DNA of 22,063 bases from SZUA-365 sp034002405 (GTDB lineage Bacteria; Bacteroidota; Ignavibacteria; SZUA-365), in the NCBI GenBank assembly GCA_034002405.1, contig JAVFAS010000060.1:1-22063 (forward strand), in the 5' to 3' direction. Of this stretch, positions 8,456 through 15,564 are shown one piece after another; position 1 is the stretch's first letter, and each line of letters starts with the position of its first letter. The notes under the pieces were generated by a model. That model ran no database searches. It was not told where the DNA came from and saw nothing but the letters and a program-made list of their open reading frames with translations. The position numbers and the translations under genes are program-made.

Positions 8456-10675
8456 TCATGGAAGGAGCATCGCGCGCGCGCGCTGGGCTTCGGGGGCGTT
8501 GGGTGCGTGTGCGATGCAGCGTTCGAGCAGTTCACGGAATTTGACACGGTCGCCGGTGACATTGCGATGGAAGTCGGCGGCCACGAGATACCAGGAGGGA
8601 TACAGTGACGGCTCCCGTTCGAGCGCGGTGTCATAGGCACGGGCGGCCGCGGTCACGAATCCCCGCTGCTGATACAGGCCCCCTGCCGTCATGTGCAGGA
8701 AGGCATCCCTGGTCTTCTCCGTCACGGCGGTGGCGATTCGGAGGGAATCCTCCTCCCTGCCACTCGGAGTGCGCAGCACGTCCAGGAGTCCCGCCTCGGG
8801 CCAGGACGCGGAAGCATTTCGGGACGCGGAGGTTGCCGGCGTCGATGGATCCCTTCGGGAAGCGAAAAGTGCCCGAAACGCGGGTTCGTGTGTGTGTGTC
8901 AGCGCGGTTTCCCCGATCTGCCAGGTGCTCAGCAGCAGACGGGCGGCAAACTCCCGCGCGTCCCGGGGATCGATGCGTCGATAATCATTCTCCGCGACAT
9001 CACGCGCGGCTGCGTCCCGGTAGGACGCCAGCAGCCATGCCAGTTCATCATGACGCCGGCGCGCGTCGGTGAGCTTCAGGAGTGAACTCAGATATTCGGC
9101 GTAGCCGATGTGACTGCGATAGCCAGTCGCGATCTGGCGGCGGAGAACGCGGAAGTAGGCGTCGGTGTCCTGCCCGGACTGATGGAATTTGCGGAGGTTT
9201 TCGTAGGCGGTGAAGGTGTTCATCGGAAGGAGAAGTCCATCGTCCATCGCCGCGATGGATTCGAAGCGCGCGGCGGACACCGGCTCGGATGTATTCACCG
9301 AAACCCACAGCACGAGATGCGAACAGATCACCGCGGTCAGACCAGGGAGCACATATCGCTGCCACCCGCCGTCACGCGACAGCGCGACCCAGACGACCAG
9401 CACGAACATGGCCATACCCAGCAGGAGAAACGCCCCGACGTCCCAGTCCCGCGCGAGACCGAGAAACGTATTCCCGAACACCAGCAGTGTCAGGCCACCG
9501 CTCGCGGCAACGGCGCCAAACAGCACCGCGGGTTGTCTCAGGATACCCGAACGCCGTGCATGAACAAGCAGCACGGGGAGAATGAACAGGAGCGGACCGA
9601 GCCCGAGCAGCAGCATGTTGACGATGTCCGCCCAACGCTCGGGCGCGGTCAGCACGTAGCGCTGCCAGCCGGTGCGCAGGCCGTCCACGACGCGTTCGTA
9701 CGGCGCGATCGCCACGAGATAGGAGTTGTCTCCACTGGCGCCGATTCCCGCATACAACGCAGCCACACCCACGAACGGCAACGCGACGAGCACGAGCGCC
9801 GCGCGGCGCAGGGGAAAGGATCCTTCCTCCCCGCGTACGCGCCAGTGCAGGAGCACGAGCAACGAGGGCAGCCAGGCGATGGCCGTCGCACCGAAACCGA
9901 TCGCCGCCAGCAGCAGGATCGTGGGGACCCATACCGGGAGCGCACGTCGGAAGCTCTGCCAGGCGGTGACGAAATAGGCAATGCTCAATCCATAGGCGAG
10001 GGCGTACAGCTCGATGTATCCGAAAAACACGAGGCTCCCGCATCCGAACAGGAGCATCACCGTCGTGGCGAGCATGATGGACACCCGCTCGCGCCGGGTG
10101 GAAAGGAACACCGCTCCGGCCGCGATCACCATGCCTGCGATGCCCGAAAGGATGAACGGCAGCCGGATGTCGTCGGGACGCAGCATTCGTGCAAGGCTGT
10201 CGAGGGCGAGGCCGGTCAGCCACGCGCTCGGCTTGATCATGCTGTTCGCGTACCCCTCCAGACTGATACTGCGATAGAGTTCGGCCGCGTACCACGTCCC
10301 GTCGCCGAGAAACGCATAGGCCGTCCGCACCTGCCAGGCGAGCACAGCGGCCACGGCGGTGAAGACGAGGGCACGGACCGTGGCCGTCGTATCGGACGTC
10401 GCCGGTTGGGTGCCGCCGCGCGGGAACAGCCGGAGAGCGACGGTGGGGAGAAGAAAGAGCAACGGCGTCCAGAGCAGGATGAGGGACACTGCTCCGTTTC
10501 CGAGCCAGGCGGGAACGTCGATGCCCCACAGCCGCGGCGCGCCTGGGGGGAGGAAGGCAATCACACCGCGAAACAGGATGAACAGTCCCAGCGCCAGGAG
10601 GAGCGGCATTGCGTTGCGCCGCGCCACCGCGTCTTCTCCACCCTGTTTTTTCCCCGGTCGTCCGGTTGCCTGCAT
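8456..10675 (-). CDS. Polytopic membrane protein with C-terminal TPR-like region, GT-C-like (739 aa)
   Basis: The start is ATG 10675, with GAGGA five nt upstream. The first ~480 residues hold about eleven to thirteen hydrophobic helices. After the third comes FLGDG (122-126), followed by WYAAELYRSI. Other landmarks are FFGYIELYALA, ADIVNMLLLGLGPLLF and GLARDWDVGAFLL. The last ~260 residues are soluble and helical, ending in TPR-like repeats (GFVTAAARAYDTALEREP). An acidic residue in the first large loop, followed by many helices, is the architecture of GT-C lipid-linked-sugar glycosyltransferases, but I recognise no specific family, so this is inference. It is a paralog of the gene 55 nt upstream (10731-12980), sharing all these motifs, and is the last gene of the apparent operon. 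No signal peptide is needed. Confidence 0.8.
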   Translation of the reverse strand: MQATGRPGKKQGGEDAVARRNAMPLLLALGLFILFRGVIAFLPPGAPRLWGIDVPAWLGNGAVSLILLWTPLLFLLPTVALRLFPRGGTQPATSDTTATVRALVFTAVAAVLAWQVRTAYAFLGDGTWYAAELYRSISLEGYANSMIKPSAWLTGLALDSLARMLRPDDIRLPFILSGIAGMVIAAGAVFLSTRRERVSIMLATTVMLLFGCGSLVFFGYIELYALAYGLSIAYFVTAWQSFRRALPVWVPTILLLAAIGFGATAIAWLPSLLVLLHWRVRGEEGSFPLRRAALVLVALPFVGVAALYAGIGASGDNSYLVAIAPYERVVDGLRTGWQRYVLTAPERWADIVNMLLLGLGPLLFILPVLLVHARRSGILRQPAVLFGAVAASGGLTLLVFGNTFLGLARDWDVGAFLLLGMAMFVLVVWVALSRDGGWQRYVLPGLTAVICSHLVLWVSVNTSEPVSAARFESIAAMDDGLLLPMNTFTAYENLRKFHQSGQDTDAYFRVLRRQIATGYRSHIGYAEYLSSLLKLTDARRRHDELAWLLASYRDAAARDVAENDYRRIDPRDAREFAARLLLSTWQIGETALTHTHEPAFRALFASRRDPSTPATSASRNASASWPEAGLLDVLRTPSGREEDSLRIATAVTEKTRDAFLHMTAGGLYQQRGFVTAAARAYDTALEREPSLYPSWYLVAADFHRNVTGDRVKFRELLERCIAHAPNAPEAQRARAMLLP

Positions 10676-10730
10676 GATGTCCTCGGTGTTGTGCTCCGAT
10701 TGCTGAACGCATCGTCTCCCGCGGACCGCC

Positions 10731-12980
10731 CTACGGCAGCCCGAGACGGCGCAGCTCGAGTTCCGCCCGTCGTTGCTGGGCCTCGTGCATGAGCTGCCGC
10801 TGCGCGTCCGCACGCGCGATGCGATGGCGATCGGGAGTCGAGAGAAAAAGATCGTAATGTCTGATTGCATCATCGAGCCGAGGGGGGGCGAGCCGCGACT
10901 CGGCGTCGGCAAGATAGTATGCCGGCAGTGTGAAACTGCTGTCGAGGTGCAGTGCGCGCGCCAGCACGGCGACGGCGTGCGTCGTCTCGCCGGCGGTGAG
11001 CAGTCCTCGTCCGGCATGGAAAGCCAGTGTCGCGCTGGACTCGATCGTCGGTGCCGCGTTCCGATACGCCGCCACGTCGGGAAACTCCCCGCTGCGCTCC
11101 CAGCGCCGCTGCGCCTCCGCCATGGCGAGCAGCGGATCGTCGCCGAGCAGTGCGCGCAATGCCGTGGCCTCGCGGTCGAAGAGCGCGTCCATCTCCCCCG
11201 CCACCTGCGGCAACTGACCGAGCTGCGTCAGCAGTTCGATCGCGAGTTCGCGGAATTCACCGCGTGTCCCGGCGTACACCCGCGCGTCTTCACTCGCGGT
11301 CGCCCGTGCGAGATGTCCGCGCAACGTCGCCATCATCCACGCCCAGCGCTCCGCCCGCTCCGCCGCGGGCACGCCCTCGATCACCGCGAGCGCGTATTTC
11401 CGGAAATCCTCCGGATATCCCACCATCTCGATTTTCTTTCCGATCGCCCATGTCACGCCCGCGCGGTCGCCGATACTTTGCGCGTACTTTCGCAGATGCT
11501 CATACCCGTTCAGCGCGAAATCCCCAGGAATCGCGCGATCATCGAGTGCCATGATGTCACGGAAACGGCGTTCGGACGCGGAAGCGTCGAGGTTCACCAT
11601 CAGCCATGGCACTGTCGCGGCCACCGAGGCCCATCCCGCGAGATGCAGCAGATATTCCCGTCGTGGCGCCACCTCGCGTCGCAGACGGGTGAGCACGAAC
11701 AGCGCGACGAGAACGCCAAGGAACGCCGTCACGTCCCAGTCCCGCGCCATGCCAAACCCCGTGTAGCCGAAGGCAAGCAGGAAAACGGCGAATATCACAT
11801 GCGTCAGCCCGATCAACGATGCCGGATCCCATCCCCGCGCGCGGAGAAACGGCAACACGACGAGCGCCGGTGCCGCGCTCAGCAGCAGCATGTTCACGAT
11901 ATCGACCAGATGCGCGCCGGAAAGCAACGTGTACCGCTGCACCGCCCCGTCCTCGCCGAATGGTGCGAGGGAGAGGATGACGCGGCTTCCCTCGAAGGCA
12001 ATACCGGTCGCGAAATAGAAGATGCCGCCGATGACCAGGGCGGCACCCGCGATGGCCAGCACCAGGCGTGGCGTGACCCGCGTCGTGTCATGCTCCCGCG
12101 CCGCGACCATCGCGAGCAGTACGCCGGGCAGCAGCACGAGGGACATCAGGTGCAGGACCGCCGAGATGGCGAGAACGGGCAGCGGCCACCATGTGGGAAT
12201 CCTGCGCTCCGCGGCCGCGAGACTGAGTGCGGCCGTGACGGTGATGCCGAGGAATGCGAAGGTGTAGTATTCGACATACCCGAAGAAAAACAGCAGGGCC
12301 GGCGTGAAGAGGACGAGAAGGAGCACCGACCCGCGTTCGTCCTTCGACGGGAGGAAGCGATGGGTGAACGCGATCGCGAGCACGACGGCGATGGCACCTG
12401 TCGCCGCGCCGGCAACCCAGAAGATGAACTGCGGATTGCCCGCCAACGATGCGCCCTCGGTGAAGAACAGGCCAGCACCCCAAGCGAGCACCCATCCGGT
12501 GAGTGGTGCGGACCCGGTACTGTACAGCACGCGCTCGGACACGGGCAGACCGTGCAGCAAACGGAAATGTTCGGCGAGATACACCGCCCCGTCCCCGAGG
12601 AAATACGTCTCCGTGCGGAAGGTCCAGAACACGGCGGCAGCCAGCACCGCGGACAGCAGGAGCATCGCCGGCGTGGCGAGGTCGGGAAGACGATGCCCGA
12701 CACCGCGCGCGAGCCGGAAAAACCATGGCGTGGCGAACACGAGACCGACAATCGCGAACGCGATCTGGACCCATCCCGGCAGCCAGGCCGCGGCGTTGAG
12801 TCCCCAGACGCGCGCCTCGGGAAACTGTGCGGCCACGAAACGCAGCAGCGCAAGCACGGCGAATGCCGTCCCGGCGGACACGACGAGATCATGTGGGATG
12901 GATACCGGTGCGGGCGCGGGTGTCGTGGTCGTCTTCCGCCCTTTCTTCCCCTGCCCTGCTGTCATGGATTGCTTCGCCAT
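10731..12980 (-). CDS. Polytopic membrane protein, paralog of the downstream gene, GT-C-like (749 aa)
   Basis: The chosen start is ATG 12980 (MAKQSM), with GGAG a few nt upstream; a second ATG 15 nt further in is possible. A Lys/Thr/Pro-rich cytoplasmic head (1-30) is followed by about twelve to fourteen hydrophobic helices to residue ~500. FLGDG at 127-131 (Asp130) is followed by AVYLAEHFR. FFGYVEYYTFAF, VDIVNMLLLSAAPALVVLP and GFGMARDWDVTAFL match the neighbouring paralog in order and spacing. The C-terminal ~250 residues are soluble and helical, with a TPR-like end (AVLARALHLDSSFTLPAYYLADAESRL). Function is unknown; a GT-C-type glycosyltransferase, or a membrane protein using the TPR part to bind partners, is plausible. 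It starts 46 nt after the GH18-like gene stops and stops 55 nt before its paralog starts, consistent with cotranscription. Confidence 0.8.
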   Translation of the reverse strand: MAKQSMTAGQGKKGRKTTTTPAPAPVSIPHDLVVSAGTAFAVLALLRFVAAQFPEARVWGLNAAAWLPGWVQIAFAIVGLVFATPWFFRLARGVGHRLPDLATPAMLLLSAVLAAAVFWTFRTETYFLGDGAVYLAEHFRLLHGLPVSERVLYSTGSAPLTGWVLAWGAGLFFTEGASLAGNPQFIFWVAGAATGAIAVVLAIAFTHRFLPSKDERGSVLLLVLFTPALLFFFGYVEYYTFAFLGITVTAALSLAAAERRIPTWWPLPVLAISAVLHLMSLVLLPGVLLAMVAAREHDTTRVTPRLVLAIAGAALVIGGIFYFATGIAFEGSRVILSLAPFGEDGAVQRYTLLSGAHLVDIVNMLLLSAAPALVVLPFLRARGWDPASLIGLTHVIFAVFLLAFGYTGFGMARDWDVTAFLGVLVALFVLTRLRREVAPRREYLLHLAGWASVAATVPWLMVNLDASASERRFRDIMALDDRAIPGDFALNGYEHLRKYAQSIGDRAGVTWAIGKKIEMVGYPEDFRKYALAVIEGVPAAERAERWAWMMATLRGHLARATASEDARVYAGTRGEFRELAIELLTQLGQLPQVAGEMDALFDREATALRALLGDDPLLAMAEAQRRWERSGEFPDVAAYRNAAPTIESSATLAFHAGRGLLTAGETTHAVAVLARALHLDSSFTLPAYYLADAESRLAPPRLDDAIRHYDLFLSTPDRHRIARADAQRQLMHEAQQRRAELELRRLGLP

Positions 12981-13026
12981 CTGCTCCGTCTTGAAATTTC
13001 CTCTTCGCGAATGAATGGCACGCGTC

Positions 13027-14523
13027 TCAACGCGCCGACACAACAACGCGGGCGCGCCATGCCCCGATGGTCGCGACATAGACCCCGGGAGCGACATCGG
13101 GCAGCTGGAATCGGAGTTCCGTCTCGGAAATCATCCGCACGGGGAGTTCCGCGATCCGGCGTCCGAGGAGGTCATGGAGCATGAGCGTGGTCGACGTTCG
13201 ACCACTGCCGAATCCGTCACCACCACGCAGGCACGCCGTTTCCCCCCTGCGCAGCGGCTGTGGCCAGACGGTCAGGTTCCGCTCCGTCGCGATTGGTGTC
13301 CGGACGGACGCGGGCAGGGAGAACATGCGGGCGATCAGCTCCCAGAGTTCGGGAATCCCGGCATCGTATCCCAGCGCCCACATTCCGATTCCGGCGAGTC
13401 CGAGGTCCTTCGCGAGTTGATACTTGTGTCCGAGGCTCTCCGCGTCGTCGTACCACACCTGCCGCCAGCTCGACCCCTGGTATGCGATCCACGGATTCAG
13501 GTAGGGCTCGCTCCACTGCCGCGTACGTCCCGGCAACCAGGATGCCACGACCGAATACGTGCGTGCGGTGGCGCGGTCGGTCGCCACGGCGCGCGGCGCG
13601 TCACTGACCACCGGCCAGTCGTAGCCGTAATAGGGCACGCCCAGCAGCAGCTTCGATGCGGGCACCCCGGCATCGAGATACCAGCGCAGGCTGCGCTCGA
13701 CGTTGTAATTCATGCCGCGGATGGGCGCGACCGGTCCCGCCTCGCTGCTGCCGGACCAGGAATAATCATACCCCATCACGAAAAACAGATCGATCGACGC
13801 CGCCAGTGCCGCGACATCCCACGCCGCATTCCAGTCCACCGCGGGCACTGCCGTCGTGATCACCCCGCCCGGGAGATCCGCGTCGAGGCGCGCACGCAGT
13901 TCGGCGAAAAAGGCGACGAGGTTCCCGCGCTGATCACCGGGCACCGACTCGAAATCGATGTTCACCCCGTGCGCGCCACGCTGCCGCAGCAGGGCGACCA
14001 CCCGCTCGATGAGCAGGGCGCGAGCGGTGGTTGAGGACAAGATGCTCCGATTATTTGCCGCGCCGAAATTCGTCACCACCAGCAGCACGCGCACGCCTTC
14101 CGCTTTCGCCCGGTCGATCACCGTGCTCGTGTGCCAGTCGCGCACCGTCACGGCTTCTCCGGTGGCCGGATCGACTTCATAGGAAAAATAGGCGAGATGG
14201 GTGAGCAAATCCCAGCGATAGGAATCCGCCGTGGCGTCGTCGATCCAGTATGGATGGTACCCATGCACCACATGCGTCAAGGTTCCCGCGCCACGCGGCG
14301 CGAGATCCCGTTCGATTCGCGATGGGGCGGGGACCGGCGCCGGTGCTCCCGCACGGGAGAGTGATCGGGGCCGCGGCCGGGTAACCGACTGTCGCGCATG
14401 CGGCGAAGCGGCGGCATCGACATGCGTACGCGTCGCGGGACGGTCGGTCTGCGCGTGCAATGGCGCAGGACCGGCAGCGCCGGTGAGAAGACAGATCGCG
14501 AAGGCGATAAGAGTCTGTCGCAT
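13027..14523 (-). CDS. Secreted GH18-like glycoside hydrolase with T9SS-type C-terminal domain (498 aa)
   Basis: The start ATG 14523 opens a signal peptide (1-24, cleaved near PLHA-Q). A Pro/Arg-rich linker (about 40-75) leads to a GH18 TIM barrel at about 83-395. The catalytic strand reads HGVNIDFE (185-192), keeping Asp190 and the proton-donor Glu192 of DGxDxDxE but with His and Asn at the first two acidic positions. FVMGYDY (248-254) supplies the conserved Tyr/Asp of the MxYD strand, and GIGMWALGYD closes the barrel. N at the second acidic position is familiar from SleL/YaaH-type GH18 enzymes, which cut peptidoglycan or chitin-like glycans. The last ~85 residues (VWPQPLRRGE, LHDLLGRRIAELP, APGVYVATIG) form a T9SS-type sorting domain. 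The start is 8 nt after the upstream gene's stop; no clear Shine-Dalgarno is visible. The substrate is unknown. Confidence 0.85.
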   Translation of the reverse strand: MRQTLIAFAICLLTGAAGPAPLHAQTDRPATRTHVDAAASPHARQSVTRPRPRSLSRAGAPAPVPAPSRIERDLAPRGAGTLTHVVHGYHPYWIDDATADSYRWDLLTHLAYFSYEVDPATGEAVTVRDWHTSTVIDRAKAEGVRVLLVVTNFGAANNRSILSSTTARALLIERVVALLRQRGAHGVNIDFESVPGDQRGNLVAFFAELRARLDADLPGGVITTAVPAVDWNAAWDVAALAASIDLFFVMGYDYSWSGSSEAGPVAPIRGMNYNVERSLRWYLDAGVPASKLLLGVPYYGYDWPVVSDAPRAVATDRATARTYSVVASWLPGRTRQWSEPYLNPWIAYQGSSWRQVWYDDAESLGHKYQLAKDLGLAGIGMWALGYDAGIPELWELIARMFSLPASVRTPIATERNLTVWPQPLRRGETACLRGGDGFGSGRTSTTLMLHDLLGRRIAELPVRMISETELRFQLPDVAPGVYVATIGAWRARVVVSAR

Positions 14524-14531
14524 GGGGAATA

Positions 14532-15467
14532 TCAGGATTCCAGCCCGCTTTCCGCGCCGCTCTCCGCCTCCCCGGCGAGCGCGCTGAGCTGATCGGGAGG
14601 GAACGCCCCACGCTCGGTGATGAAAGCGCGGACGGTTTCCACCGGCGTCCACTCGAAATAGCGGTTCCAGATCCGGAACTCCTCGACTTCGCCCGCATCC
14701 AGGAGTTCCTCGCCCGGATGGTCCTCCACCGGGATCTGCGCGTGCAGTTGCGGGGAGAATTTCAGTGAGTCGCAGAGCACATACAGCGGGCGTTGCAGCA
14801 TCGCGCAGCATAACGCGAGGGGACGCGTGCCGGTCTTGTTGAGCAAATACCCGTCCGCGCTAATGCTGTCCGCTCCGACCACCACGACGTCCGACCGCGA
14901 GACGGCCTCGGCCATGGCGGCATCGACCATGAGCGTGGTGGGTATCCCGTACCGATGCAGATCGCGCGCGCTGCGGCGACCCTCGAACAATGGACGTCCC
15001 TCGAGCAGAAACACATGCGCAAGCCGTCCCAGGTCATGCAGACGATACAGCGCGGCAAGCACGGTGGAACTCCGCGATATCGTGGTCACCGAGACCGGTT
15101 CCGTGAACAGATCACCGAACACCGCAGCAATCTGTTCGCCGGATTGCGTGAGGATTTTCTCCAGCGAGGACAGATAGGCGATCGCGTCGGCGATCTCGTC
15201 ATCCTCGCGCAGTTTGGAGAGGAATTCCGATTTGAGAATCTGCAACACGGCATGGAACGAGGGCATGCTTTCCTGCTCGTGTTCCAGCATGGCGAAACCG
15301 TCGCGCAATTCCTGAAAGCGGTACCCGATGGTGCAGCTTTCGCACAGGGCGAGAAGTTTCCGGATCAATTCCGTTGCGCCGGAGGTGTTGTCCGCCGCCA
15401 GTTGCTCGAATTCTTTCAGCACATCGCTCAGTAACTGTACGGCCGGAAAAATAGGCCGAACCGCCAT
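14532..15467 (-). CDS. eIF2B alpha/beta/delta-family protein (ribose-1,5-bisphosphate-isomerase-like, 311 aa)
   Basis: An all-helical N-terminal third is followed by a Rossmann-like domain of the IF-2B family (PF01008), which includes eIF2B subunits, MtnA and ribose-1,5-bisphosphate isomerases. Visible signatures are ISRSSTVLAAL (130-140), LLEGRPLFEGRR (154-165), VVVGADSISADGYLLNKTGT (195-214; Asp200 is the family's catalytic-type Asp) and PLYVLCDSLKF. The position holding the catalytic Cys of the isomerases (THC motif) appears to be Ser131, so isomerase activity is uncertain. Cytoplasmic; no signal peptide. I chose ATG 15467 because the 31 in-frame codons upstream, from ATG 15560, are encoded by a heptanucleotide repeat array (15476-15558) and give an Arg/Asn/Gly-rich tail unlike this family. 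Neither start has a well-spaced Shine-Dalgarno. The C-terminal AGEAESGAESGLES is acidic and low-complexity. Confidence 0.8.
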   Translation of the reverse strand: MAVRPIFPAVQLLSDVLKEFEQLAADNTSGATELIRKLLALCESCTIGYRFQELRDGFAMLEHEQESMPSFHAVLQILKSEFLSKLREDDEIADAIAYLSSLEKILTQSGEQIAAVFGDLFTEPVSVTTISRSSTVLAALYRLHDLGRLAHVFLLEGRPLFEGRRSARDLHRYGIPTTLMVDAAMAEAVSRSDVVVVGADSISADGYLLNKTGTRPLALCCAMLQRPLYVLCDSLKFSPQLHAQIPVEDHPGEELLDAGEVEEFRIWNRYFEWTPVETVRAFITERGAFPPDQLSALAGEAESGAESGLES

Positions 15468-15475
15468 CAAAGGCA

Positions 15476-15558
15476 ACCTGCCTGTGATCTTCCGTCTTCT
15501 GCCCTCGGCATTCCGCCAGTTGCCTGCTGCGTTCCGCCGCTGCGTTCCGCCTGCTGCC
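15476..15558. repeat. Degenerate heptanucleotide repeat array between KamA-family and eIF2B-like genes
   Basis: On the plus strand the sequence splits into 7-nt units in one phase: ACCTGCC, TGTGATC, TTCCGTC, TTCTGCC, CTCGGCA, TTCCGCC, AGTTGCC, TGCTGCG, TTCCGCC, a 6-nt unit GCTGCG, TTCCGCC, TGCTGCC. The core TTCYGCC resembles the TACTGCY unit of the array at 20512-20553. It fills almost the whole gap between the upstream stop (15565) and the start at 15467. Confidence 0.65.
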
Positions 15559-15564
15559 ATCCTC

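Noticed and set aside
8888..8899. (GT)6 tract inside the downstream membrane-protein gene, and a GC run at about 8469-8481
   Set aside because: Too short to argue for phase variation. They encode Thr-His and Arg-Ala steps in an otherwise intact frame.
10773..13184. Very long plus-strand open frame (803 codons), with a similar one at 9110-10792
   Set aside because: Both lie antisense to the two membrane-protein genes. The translations are Arg/Glu/His/Gln-rich with no hydrophobic or domain pattern, as expected of a mirror frame in G+C-rich coding DNA.
15468..15560. In-frame 31-codon extension of the eIF2B-like protein
   Set aside because: It is made of the heptad repeat and yields an Arg/Asn/Gly-rich tail not seen in the family.
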